Below are positions 41,571 through 48,650 of a stretch of DNA of 64,000 bases, one piece after another. The position numbers and the translations under genes were made by a program. The stretch is from an uncultured Roseburia sp. (GTDB lineage: Bacteria > Bacillota > Clostridia > Lachnospirales > Lachnospiraceae), in NCBI GenBank assembly GCA_934317215.1, contig CAKREH010000001.1:142872-206871 (forward strand), given 5' to 3'. A model generated the notes under the pieces. It made no database searches. It was not told where the DNA came from and saw only the letters and a list, made by a program, of their open reading frames with translations. The stretch's first letter is position 1; each line of letters starts with the position of its first letter.

Positions 41571-42181
41571 CTAATGGATTTTGTTCTTTAACTTCCGCTC
41601 TTCCTCTTTCTTATCCTCAATTCTTTTCTTGATTGAAGCGGTTACAAATGCTTTTTCCCGCTCATCCATATTTAAAAATACAGATGGCAGGATATGTAAT
41701 TTCAGAAGGGCATAGTAAGCAAAGTTCGCTTCGCTATCCCCTCCTTCAATTAGTTTTTTGCTTCGTCCACCAGATCATTAAAACTCTTGTCGAATCCCTG
41801 AAATTTCTGCATCCACACTTCAAACATCTGAAATTCGCCTGCACCATCCACCATTGCATACAATAAATCTTCCGGTGTTTTCACGCCGTAGGAATCCTGT
41901 AATTCTTCATCATACAGATCCGGATACACGGTTGCTGCCGCCATCATCTTTGACAGATATTTTTCTGTATTCAGTCTTGGGCGGTACATGTTCGGCTTGC
42001 CGGTCACCGGAACCTCTACGGTACATGCATTGCGCAGTTCCTCATTCTCGCGTGATGTGATCTGGCGAAATTCCCAGAGAAGCGGCTTCCCGTCTGTATC
42101 CGTAAGGCTCGCTGTCGGAGCATACTTCTGATTTGCTTTTACCTTTTTGTTTGCTTTCATAAATCTGCTGAATTCTGACAT
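41571..42181 (-). CDS. Tail assembly chaperone, long -1 frameshift product
   Basis: Translation starts like the short chaperone (143 residues) and slips -1 at A AAA AAC (41759-41753), adding ~60 residues: KLIEGGDSEANFAYYALLKL, ILPSVFLNMDEREKAFVTAS, IKKRIEDKKEEERKLKNKIH, ending at TAG 41571. The added part looks like a gpT-type tail chaperone domain and has no start codon of its own. Gene pairs of this kind before the tape measure are usual in long-tailed phages; the long and short forms are needed in a set ratio. Confidence 0.85.
41750..42181 (-). CDS. Tail assembly chaperone, short form (XkdN-like)
   Basis: A 143-residue protein: MSEFSRFMKANKKVKANQKYAPTASL, then LLWEFRQITSRENEELRNAC and LYDEELQDSYGVKTPEDLLYAMV, the XkdN pattern. 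It stops at TAA 41752-41750 directly after the slippery heptamer. It coats the tape measure during tail assembly. Confidence 0.88.
   Translation of the reverse strand: MSEFSRFMKANKKVKANQKYAPTASLTDTDGKPLLWEFRQITSRENEELRNACTVEVPVTGKPNMYRPRLNTEKYLSKMMAAATVYPDLYDEELQDSYGVKTPEDLLYAMVDGAGEFQMFEVWMQKFQGFDKSFNDLVDEAKN
41753..41759 (-). promoter_or_regulatory. -1 programmed ribosomal frameshift site (A AAA AAC)
   Basis: Minus strand reads GCA AAA AAC TAA in frame, a textbook X XXY YYZ heptamer directly before the stop. The -1 frame is open for 60 more codons with good coding character. Confidence 0.85.
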
Positions 42182-42239
42182 ATCTTTCTCTCCTTTTCAT
42201 TTAAAAATCCCCTCCCGCTGATGCAGGAAGGGAACATCA

Positions 42240-42722
42240 TTAATTTGTTTTAAAACCTTCTAACTCTTTGAATTTCTCCGGCAGATCCCAGCTCTCAAAT
42301 GTTCCTGAGATATCTTCATCCAGAATTTCTTCGCCCGCCTGGAACTTTGCAAGAATAAATGAATCGCAGAGGCATCCTCTGTGGATCACCGTCTGCCTGC
42401 CTGCATTGCTTGACGGATCCTCGTTGCTTACCTGGATCTCAAAATAAGGCAGGTTTCCTGTTTTCTGATACTGGTTTGCCATTGTGCGGAGCACTGACTG
42501 ATTATAATGTGCCGTGCCTTTCCAGGTACCCTTTCCACCGGCAGGCTTATGTCCCATGCCGACTTTACCTAAAATCTTGACATCGCTGATCGTAACATTC
42601 CATTTACTTTCAAACTCTGTCAGATTCATAAAATTGTACCGTCTCTTACCGATTGTAACAAAACATTCAGCAAGGCTTCCATAGACGGCATCCTTTGCGT
42701 CCATAATAGCTGTATTTCCCAT
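42240..42722 (-). CDS. Tail tube protein (XkdM-like)
   Basis: A 160-residue protein of the XkdM family: AKDAVYGSLAECFVTIGKRRYNFMNLTEFESKW, then GTWKGTAHYNQSVLRTMANQYQKTG. It polymerises into the inner tube inside the sheath. It lies 16 bases behind the sheath gene. Confidence 0.92.
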   Translation of the reverse strand: MGNTAIMDAKDAVYGSLAECFVTIGKRRYNFMNLTEFESKWNVTISDVKILGKVGMGHKPAGGKGTWKGTAHYNQSVLRTMANQYQKTGNLPYFEIQVSNEDPSSNAGRQTVIHRGCLCDSFILAKFQAGEEILDEDISGTFESWDLPEKFKELEGFKTN

Positions 42723-42738
42723 CCTTCTTCTCTCCTTC

Positions 42739-44046
42739 CTACGCTACTGTGACAGTCATATAGAGTTTGCTCATCGCATTAACAACTGTCACCTGATCTG
42801 TGACCACTACAGACTTTTTCGATTCTCCCTGTGCGATCGTAATATCATCTTCGCTGAAGTTCTCGATCGCCCTGATTTTTTCAAGCTCCCTGTGATGTGC
42901 CACGATGTCCGACCAGAGAGATGTTCTTCCTGCCGCATCATTCGAGATAGTGCCGAGATATTTCGTACTGAATAATACGGCGATATCATTACCGATCTGA
43001 TCGATCACGCGGACCGTCTGATTGTCTTTGAAAAGTTCTCCCTGTGTATCTGTCACACTTACCATGGAGTTGATATCATCCAGCACACGGATATCTGAAT
43101 TTACCCTGTGTAAAACAAATTCTCCGTTTTGAATGGACTGTTTTAACTGATTCTGTGTGTACGATGCATCTACCGTAAAAGAACCGTCGTAAACTTTATT
43201 CTGGCAGGATTTATTTACAGCACAGCCGCATTCTGCACCGGTAACCCAGTATACAAGACTTGCTTCACTCCATCCCGCATCTATGGTCTTGTTTTTCACA
43301 TTGATAACACCCATGTGATCTGCGGAAATATTGTGAATCACCACCTGGAATTTAATTCCAAGCTCATCCCGCAGACGCTTATTAAATGCGGCATATAATT
43401 TTTTCGTTATATCATCCGTTACCACAACACCCATGGTATTATAAGAATAAGATTCGATCAGGTCCAAATATGCCTGATGTGCTGTTCCGTCTACAGTTCC
43501 ATTTGTTCCACCTGTCAGTGGTACGGCTGCTGTATCCTCCAGCTCGATTTCCTCTTTAAATGAAACATAATCATTCGCAATAAGCTCTTTTGCTGTTTTT
43601 ACCGTCTGCGTATCTACTTTGGCTGTGCCAAGGTAAGTGATAACGTCAAACTTATCTGCGTCGTCTGCATTTTTCTGTACAGCGATCCGGATATCATTGC
43701 CACGGGTTCCGCTGTACAATGCGGTTGCCATGGTATTTGCAGCCTTTACACCGCCACCGTTTAAACGGTATGCATAAAGTGTCTGCGCTCCAAGGAACAG
43801 ATCGTTCAGTCCTTTCAATTTTGGATCGTCGAATGCGTAACCAAAAATCTTCATGCTGTTTTTCTGGAAGTCCTCGTTTGTCACCTCAAAGACTTTCCCT
43901 TCCACGCCCCAGTCAAGTTCTAAAGGCATTGTCGCAACGCCTCTGTCTGACAGATTCGTGTTTGCAGATGCTGCCGAGACAAAATTGATATATGCTCCTG
44001 GCAGCACCTTGTTCTGTGCGGTAAATGTTCCTCCACCTAAAGCCAT
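42739..44046 (-). CDS. Contractile tail sheath protein (XkdK-like)
   Basis: A 435-residue sheath protein; MALGGGTFTAQNKVLPGAYINFVS is the typical start, with RGVATMPLELDWGVEGKVFEV and ANTMATALYSGTRGNDIRIAVQ in the N-terminal part and FKDNQTVRVIDQIGNDIAVLF near the C-terminus. Its presence makes the phage a myovirus-like particle. Confidence 0.95.
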   Translation of the reverse strand: MALGGGTFTAQNKVLPGAYINFVSAASANTNLSDRGVATMPLELDWGVEGKVFEVTNEDFQKNSMKIFGYAFDDPKLKGLNDLFLGAQTLYAYRLNGGGVKAANTMATALYSGTRGNDIRIAVQKNADDADKFDVITYLGTAKVDTQTVKTAKELIANDYVSFKEEIELEDTAAVPLTGGTNGTVDGTAHQAYLDLIESYSYNTMGVVVTDDITKKLYAAFNKRLRDELGIKFQVVIHNISADHMGVINVKNKTIDAGWSEASLVYWVTGAECGCAVNKSCQNKVYDGSFTVDASYTQNQLKQSIQNGEFVLHRVNSDIRVLDDINSMVSVTDTQGELFKDNQTVRVIDQIGNDIAVLFSTKYLGTISNDAAGRTSLWSDIVAHHRELEKIRAIENFSEDDITIAQGESKKSVVVTDQVTVVNAMSKLYMTVTVA

Positions 44047-44247
44047 TTATTTCACCTTTCCTTTCATGTATTTTTCTAATAACGTGTCCGCTTCTGCTTT
44101 TGTGTACTTTTTGTTTTCATCAAGTAATGCGTCCATTATATCTTTCCTGGCACTGTACTTTGCACAGGCAAGAAGCTGTTCTTTTGTAAATTTCTGTGCC
44201 GCTTTTCCCTGCGGCTTTTCTAATACCTTCCCGCTCGCATTTGCCAT
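44047..44247 (-). CDS. Small phage protein before the sheath gene
   Basis: A 66-residue basic, helical protein (FTKEQLLACAKYSARKDIMDALLDENKKYTKAEADTLLEKYMKG). The stop directly adjoins the sheath start. Small proteins occupy this place in many PBSX-like phages (XkdL-like position); role unknown. Confidence 0.75.
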   Translation of the reverse strand: MANASGKVLEKPQGKAAQKFTKEQLLACAKYSARKDIMDALLDENKKYTKAEADTLLEKYMKGKVK

Positions 44248-44251
44248 TTTA

Positions 44252-44689
44252 TTACTCTCCCTTCATTTCTGACTGAATTTTAATCTGTCCCATCACCTCA
44301 GAACGTAACGGTTTTTTCAAGATTACCCGGTTATAATTCACAAAAAAATTCAATACACCGTCCACCAGTTCATGGTTCTTATTCGTTCCACGTATTGCTC
44401 TGTCCGCATCCAAAGGCGTAACATACTCCAAAGCAAACATCATGCGTTCTGCTACATCATTGCACTCTGCGTATGGATTCAGTTTAGATTCCGGAAAGTA
44501 CTGGATGCAGAATGCATTATTTTGCAGATACCGCTGCCCGCAAAACGGACTTATGCTCTGGTCGATCAACTGTACAAAAAAACAGGGCTCTTTCAAGTCC
44601 TGCTTTATCTCATCCTTGTGGATCTTATAACCATCCTCAAACTCGCTGTCTAAGGCAATGCTGATCGCATCTATAATTTCATTTATCAT
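44252..44689 (-). CDS. Tail completion protein, DUF6838/XkdJ-like position
   Basis: A 145-residue protein, MINEIIDAISIALDSEFEDGYKIH, with a beta-rich middle (PCFFVQLIDQSISPFCGQRY, AFCIQYFPES). It is the likely tail terminator that caps the tube and sheath, inferred from place between HK97 gp10-like and sheath genes. It overlaps the preceding gene by 4 bases. Confidence 0.75.
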   Translation of the reverse strand: MINEIIDAISIALDSEFEDGYKIHKDEIKQDLKEPCFFVQLIDQSISPFCGQRYLQNNAFCIQYFPESKLNPYAECNDVAERMMFALEYVTPLDADRAIRGTNKNHELVDGVLNFFVNYNRVILKKPLRSEVMGQIKIQSEMKGE

Positions 44690-45195
44690 TTCATGATATC
44701 TCCAAGGTATTTTCTGATTTTTCGTTCAAGGATCTGCGGTGCCATGTTCTGTAACTCCTGTTCGGATATCTTCATCATAAAATGTCCTTTGACCCAGCCT
44801 TTGTGATTTGCGGTTCTGTGGCCGTATTCAACATAGCTGGCATATTCGACCGGGTTTACGATCTCGATCACATAGGTGCCCCCGAAATGATTTACCGTAA
44901 GACTGTCTGCGTATCCCTGTGCTGATGCCCGTTGCCCCGCTGTCCATCCCCGGCGAAGAGTTCCGCCTTGTTTGCCTTTCACTTTTTTTCCTTTATGTGA
45001 AAAACCTGTCTCACAAGTATAAGACTGCCCGGAATAATCCCCGACGGGTGTTCTTTTTATGACTAACCGCAAGAGTCTTACTGCCAGTTCCTTCGCACAT
45101 GCCTCCACAAACGCATTCGGATCCTGTAATTTTTCCATTTCTCTCTGCAGCTCCGTAAGTCCCCGGATATTAAAACTTCCCATTCCTGCCATCAT
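44686..45195 (-). CDS. HK97 gp10-like head-tail joining protein (XkdI-like)
   Basis: A ~169-residue protein: FNIRGLTELQREMEKLQDPNAFVEACAKELAVRLLRLVIKRTPVGD, then YVIEIVNPVEYASYVEYGHRTANH, the gp10 family pattern. The start is ATG 45195 or 45192, overlapping the stop of the preceding gene, with AGAGAGG upstream; a longer frame to 45264 lies inside that gene and is rejected. Confidence 0.85.
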   Translation of the reverse strand: MMAGMGSFNIRGLTELQREMEKLQDPNAFVEACAKELAVRLLRLVIKRTPVGDYSGQSYTCETGFSHKGKKVKGKQGGTLRRGWTAGQRASAQGYADSLTVNHFGGTYVIEIVNPVEYASYVEYGHRTANHKGWVKGHFMMKISEQELQNMAPQILERKIRKYLGDIMK

Positions 45196-45584
45196 GCATA
45201 CCTCTCTGACAGTGTAAGCACAATCTCCTGATGCGTCGGATAAACCGCAGGTACACCACTGCATTCATATGCACGTGTGATGCCTGCCTGCGTGACTGTG
45301 ATCTTGCTTCCAGACTTAATCTTTGTATCAGGGGACAGGAATAGTTTTGTGACCTGTGCTGTTTTTGCTGCTGATTCTGTCTGATCTACGGCACTGACAT
45401 TCGAATATGACAGGCGGCATGGCTCATCCTCTAACACAACCACTTCCTTTTCCGATGTGATCTTTGTTCTCGAATCTTTAATCGACTGAAATTCCGTTAC
45501 TGTGCATTTCCCATCGTATGTCTCTTCCTGCGCCTTTCTTGCCATTGCCTGCATTTTCTTAATTGCATCTGAGATCATCTCCAC
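45192..45584 (-). CDS. Head-tail connector/stopper protein (XkdH-like)
   Basis: A 130-residue protein: MEMISDAIKKMQAMARKAQEETY, CTVTEFQSIKDSRTKITSEKE, LFLSPDTKIKSGSKITVTQ, ending YPTHQEIVLTLSERYA. It resembles the stopper proteins that close the head after DNA packaging, based on pattern and position; overlapping starts and stops on both sides mark one tight operon. Confidence 0.8.
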   Translation of the reverse strand: MEMISDAIKKMQAMARKAQEETYDGKCTVTEFQSIKDSRTKITSEKEVVVLEDEPCRLSYSNVSAVDQTESAAKTAQVTKLFLSPDTKIKSGSKITVTQAGITRAYECSGVPAVYPTHQEIVLTLSERYA

Positions 45585-45916
45585 GCCACCTTTCTGTATC
45601 GTATCAATGAGGATTCATAATTTTTCAGCACTGTGCTCTTAAAATTGTCATCCACATACTGACGGAATGAGGTAGAAGTGTCCCCCTCAGAAATAGAGGA
45701 AACCGCGCCAACTGCTGCCGACTCACTTCCAATATTTTCATTCCGATACAGATCCATTGCCATGCGATAGCCGGTGTTTATCAATCCATCCGGCATTTTC
45801 TCCACATGGCAATAGTTTTTTATGATTTCCTCCACATCTGCAATGACAAATTCAAGTACCATATCCTTAGAATCATCCTCAATCCCAAGAAGTGCCTTTA
45901 ATTTTGCCAGATCCAT
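45575..45916 (-). CDS. Head-tail adaptor (gp6-like)
   Basis: A 113-residue, mainly helical protein: LKALLGIEDDSKDMVLEFVIADVEEIIKNYCHVEKMP, INTGYRMAMDLYRNENIGSES, then GDTSTSFRQYVDD. This is the typical gp6/gp15-like adaptor that binds the portal ring. It follows the capsid gene by 3 bases. Confidence 0.85.
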   Translation of the reverse strand: MDLAKLKALLGIEDDSKDMVLEFVIADVEEIIKNYCHVEKMPDGLINTGYRMAMDLYRNENIGSESAAVGAVSSISEGDTSTSFRQYVDDNFKSTVLKNYESSLIRYRKVAWR

Positions 45917-45919
45917 AGG

Positions 45920-46927
45920 CTACCCGATCTTATGCTTAATTGCAACGATACGAAGCTGTTTCGGTTCGTATACCGGATTCCAGTTCTCTGCCATTGCAAG
46001 TTCTGCCCTCGTCGGAGTCTCCACATGCTCACGTTTTGTCCCGGTGTACGCGATTCCTCTCGGATGCAGGATAAACGCTTTACGGTTGATCAGATAATCC
46101 ACACCGCCGCCAGTCTGCTTGTCACGGTCCACCTCAGTAGCAACATGACCGACCGGAGAACCATTGCCGTAAGCAACTGCTCCATTACCGAAAAGGTATG
46201 TTGTGTATACATTATCAGCAACCGGGCATCCATCATCTACGGTCACACGTCTGCCCTGATAGGTGTCAAACTCAACATCTGTAGAATCACGCTCTGTCTC
46301 GATCAGGTTCAGCTTTTTCAGATAAGATTTTGTAGCAGAGTGCATTGCCACACCGGTAAGCTGCGACTGTGCATCTCCAAGCATCTGACATGCATCGATA
46401 AATGCAGATGCGCTAATCTGCTTTGCAGCCTCTGCTTTTCCTGTAGTCAGATCAAGAATATGATCTGCCATTCTGGTCTCCGCTTTCGGTGTTCCGCTTG
46501 GATCTGCCGTGGTGGTTCCAAATACGCCCGCAAGAATCGCAATCAATTCCTTCTGCATATCGCGCGCCCAGTACTGTGCCACCAGATCACCGATTGCTTT
46601 CATCGGGTCTGCACCTGCTAATGCTGCAGAAAGATTTGTGGCAGCCCACATTTTCTGACGGAGAATTGTGGTAGATACATCTTTGTTAGAACCGATCTTT
46701 GCCGGTGTCATCTTTACATCTTCCAGTGTCGGTTCGGATTCTCCCTGTAAATCCTCAAAGAACGGCATATTGTGTGTCCTTGCCGCCTCGGATGCCAGTG
46801 CATCAAATTCCGGGCTGTTTACCACGATCCCGCTCTGGAAAAACGCGGACAGCTCCATAGTTCTGTTGATTACATACCGGTTAAACAGTTCCGGTACGAT
46901 CACGTCTGCAATTTTTGTAATTGCCAT
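45920..46927 (-). CDS. Major capsid protein
   Basis: A 335-residue protein beginning MAITKIADVIVPELFNRYVINRTMELSAFFQSGIV with EFDALASEAARTHNMPFF, and later ATKSYLKKLNLIE and VADNVYTTYLFGNGAVAYGNG. This is a coat protein type often found in PBSX-like and Lachnospiraceae phages and is placed right behind the scaffold gene. HK97-type fold is expected, not shown. Confidence 0.9.
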   Translation of the reverse strand: MAITKIADVIVPELFNRYVINRTMELSAFFQSGIVVNSPEFDALASEAARTHNMPFFEDLQGESEPTLEDVKMTPAKIGSNKDVSTTILRQKMWAATNLSAALAGADPMKAIGDLVAQYWARDMQKELIAILAGVFGTTTADPSGTPKAETRMADHILDLTTGKAEAAKQISASAFIDACQMLGDAQSQLTGVAMHSATKSYLKKLNLIETERDSTDVEFDTYQGRRVTVDDGCPVADNVYTTYLFGNGAVAYGNGSPVGHVATEVDRDKQTGGGVDYLINRKAFILHPRGIAYTGTKREHVETPTRAELAMAENWNPVYEPKQLRIVAIKHKIG

Positions 46928-46945
46928 AAATAGTTACCTCTCTTT

Positions 46946-47605
46946 CTAAATGGTTACCCCTGCGGCGGCTGCCATCGCTTTCGCCTGCTCCGGGTTGGAT
47001 TTTAAAAGTTCACCCTGTTTTGTCAGATTAAACGTCTCTTTTGCAAATGGGTTTGCAGTTCCAGCGCCACCGGTGCCGCCCTGTGGATGATACGGCGGTT
47101 TTGGCTGCTCCTGTTTGAACAGATGCGCCATTGTCTTATCTTCCTTGTACGGTTTTACGGCATCCTCCACACCGACCGGCTTTCCTTCTTTGTCAAAAGT
47201 GAACTTATCCAGTCCTCCGGCTTTGTAGATCAGGTAATCCGGATCAAGCACGCCCTGCTTTGTGAGGGAATCTTTTAACGCATAGGTCTTTGAGATCTGC
47301 TCATTGGCAGTCTGCTGATCTTTCAGCTTTGTCTGCAGGTCAGTGATCGTGTTCTGCAATGTCTCATTGTCTGCGTTGTTCTTTTTCAGATCATTAATCG
47401 TAGTATTAAGTGTTTTGACCTGACCGGCAAGATTCTCTTTTTCTGCCACAGCAGTGTCATATTTTCCTTTACTGACATACTCGCCTTCTGACAGATCTGC
47501 ATACCTGATATGCTTCAGTTTGTCCGGTTCATTCGCATTTGCAGCATCAATCTTCTCTTTGACCTGCTTATACAGTTCTTCTTCTAACAATTCCTCTAAC
47601 TTCAT
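46946..47605 (-). CDS. Capsid scaffolding protein (GP20-type)
   Basis: A 219-residue protein: LEELLEEELYKQVKEKIDAANANEPDKLKHIRYADLSEGEYV, a coiled coil at about 55-105, ALKDSLTKQGVLDPDYLIYKAG, and a Gly/Pro-rich linker before the C-terminal part that would bind capsid. This is the minor structural GP20 scaffold pattern. AGAAAGGAAG lies before the ATG. It is preceded by ~230 bases holding two hairpins and a palindrome. Confidence 0.9.
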   Translation of the reverse strand: MKLEELLEEELYKQVKEKIDAANANEPDKLKHIRYADLSEGEYVSKGKYDTAVAEKENLAGQVKTLNTTINDLKKNNADNETLQNTITDLQTKLKDQQTANEQISKTYALKDSLTKQGVLDPDYLIYKAGGLDKFTFDKEGKPVGVEDAVKPYKEDKTMAHLFKQEQPKPPYHPQGGTGGAGTANPFAKETFNLTKQGELLKSNPEQAKAMAAAAGVTI

Positions 47606-47707
47606 GGGTTACTTCCTTTCTGGCTTTATTTGCAGCCACGCTTATCATTATTTCCCTGATACGGGATTCTGCCGGCAGTTTTCATGTCTTAAGGCTTTTC
47701 GGACAAT

Positions 47708-47740
47708 ATAAAAACAGGGCTGCTGCTTACAATCCTGTTT
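47708..47740 (-). terminator. Terminator-like hairpin upstream of the scaffold gene
   Basis: Stem AAACAGG/CCTGTTT (47734-47740 and 47712-47718), then TTTATATT on the minus strand. Only 100 bases before the scaffold gene, in the middle of the late operon. Confidence 0.5.
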
Positions 47741-47760
47741 CCATCGTTTTGTGTTATGTG

Positions 47761-47776
47761 GTTGCACCGGTGCAAC
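47761..47776. repeat. Perfect 16-base palindrome GTTGCACCGGTGCAAC
   Basis: Perfect dyad in the intergenic stretch between the scaffold gene and the preceding gene, flanked by two terminator-like hairpins. It could be an operator or RNA hairpin; no matching copy was noticed elsewhere in the window. Confidence 0.7.
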
Positions 47777-47790
47777 TTTGGGTTTTTGGT

Positions 47791-47825
47791 ATAAAAATAC
47801 CACCTAACCTTTATTGGCTGGTGGT
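47791..47825 (-). terminator. Terminator after the 47836-48219 gene
   Basis: Stem ACCACC/GGTGGT (47820-47825, 47799-47804) with further pairing inside, followed by ATTTTTAT on the minus strand, 10 bases after the stop of that gene. Confidence 0.65.
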
Positions 47826-47835
47826 GTTTATAATT

Positions 47836-48219
47836 CTACATCTCAAGCATTTTCCGGATCAGTTCCAGATCGATTACTTCAAGTGTTACGGTTCCATTCA
47901 TAGGATCCATATCTTCAAACCGAAGTCCTGAAAAAATAAGCCTCTCGCAGGACCGTTCCCCCTGCACATCCCCGACTGCTTCATATACTTTCCCGGTATG
48001 AAATGCATCATCTGTCTGATATTCAATATCCTGGCATAAAATAAAGGATGCATAGATTTTCTTTTCGCCTTTGCACATTCTGCCGAGGACAGGTGTCATG
48101 CTCTGATGTTCTGTGATCTCGATTTTACCGGTGAACTGTGCAAGCGGGAGTCGTCTACCTGCTGTGATCACGGTTAGTGATGCGTTTTGGATGTTTAAGG
48201 TTTTTATAAGTGTTATCAT
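47836..48219 (-). CDS. Phage protein of unknown function in the head gene block
   Basis: About 127 residues from ATG 48219 (AGAGGT 8 bases before it; the longer frame from 48243 overlaps the small Cys-rich gene). The sequence is beta-rich (ASLTVITAGRRLPLAQFTGKIEI, SFILCQDIEYQTDDAFHTGKVYEAVG) and ends TLEVIDLELIRKMLEM. Similar small genes occur next to head genes in gut phages; I do not recognise a family. Confidence 0.65.
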   Translation of the reverse strand: MITLIKTLNIQNASLTVITAGRRLPLAQFTGKIEITEHQSMTPVLGRMCKGEKKIYASFILCQDIEYQTDDAFHTGKVYEAVGDVQGERSCERLIFSGLRFEDMDPMNGTVTLEVIDLELIRKMLEM

Positions 48220-48223
48220 TCTG

Positions 48224-48418
48224 TTACCTCTGTTTTTCTTCAAAATACGGACATTTTACATTTTCCCCATTCCATATTTCGGATGGTAGATTTTTGGGAT
48301 AAGCATCGCAATATTTTGAGAAGTCATTTCTTGAGCCTCTGTATTTACTGCAATTCAAACATACACAAAATATATTCAACTTATATCTATCTATTTCATA
48401 TGGTTTATATTTGCTCAT
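48224..48418 (-). CDS. Small Cys-rich protein, paralogue 1
   Basis: A 64-residue protein: YEIDRYKLNIFCVCLNCSKY, then CDAYPKNLPSEIWNGENVKC. Spaced Cys pairs (CxxC.., C..., C) suggest a zinc-binding fold. It is clearly related to the next gene upstream (shared EIDRYxL, AYPKN/K, P(S/P)EIWNG, CxxxE). AT-rich. Function unknown; see the second copy for context. Confidence 0.75.
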   Translation of the reverse strand: MSKYKPYEIDRYKLNIFCVCLNCSKYRGSRNDFSKYCDAYPKNLPSEIWNGENVKCPYFEEKQR

Positions 48419-48458
48419 GACAGTTACTACCTTTTAAATATTGGCTTCACACTATACC

Positions 48459-48650
48459 CTAGGTTTTTGGTTCATAATGGTCACATTTTTTAACCTTACC
48501 GTTCCAGATTTCCGGCGGTATTCCGTTTTTCTTTGGATATGCTTTACACGAATACGGAATTCCATCAAATTTAATTTTATTACAGTCTTGGCAAATGGGA
48601 AATAAAGATTTCAATTGATATCTATCTATTTCTCGCGACATTCGATTCAT
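48459..48650 (-). CDS. Small Cys-rich protein, paralogue 2, coupled to the MuF gene
   Basis: A 63-residue protein: REIDRYQLKSLFPICQDCNK, SCKAYPKKNGIPPEIWNGK and CDHYEPKT. Four Cys in a CxxC..C..C pattern suggest a zinc site. Its start overlaps the stop of the MuF head-protein gene by 4 bases (ATGA), so it is translationally coupled to a gene with an extra C-terminal domain, as an immunity or partner protein would be. That role is a guess from position. Confidence 0.75.
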   Translation of the reverse strand: MNRMSREIDRYQLKSLFPICQDCNKIKFDGIPYSCKAYPKKNGIPPEIWNGKVKKCDHYEPKT

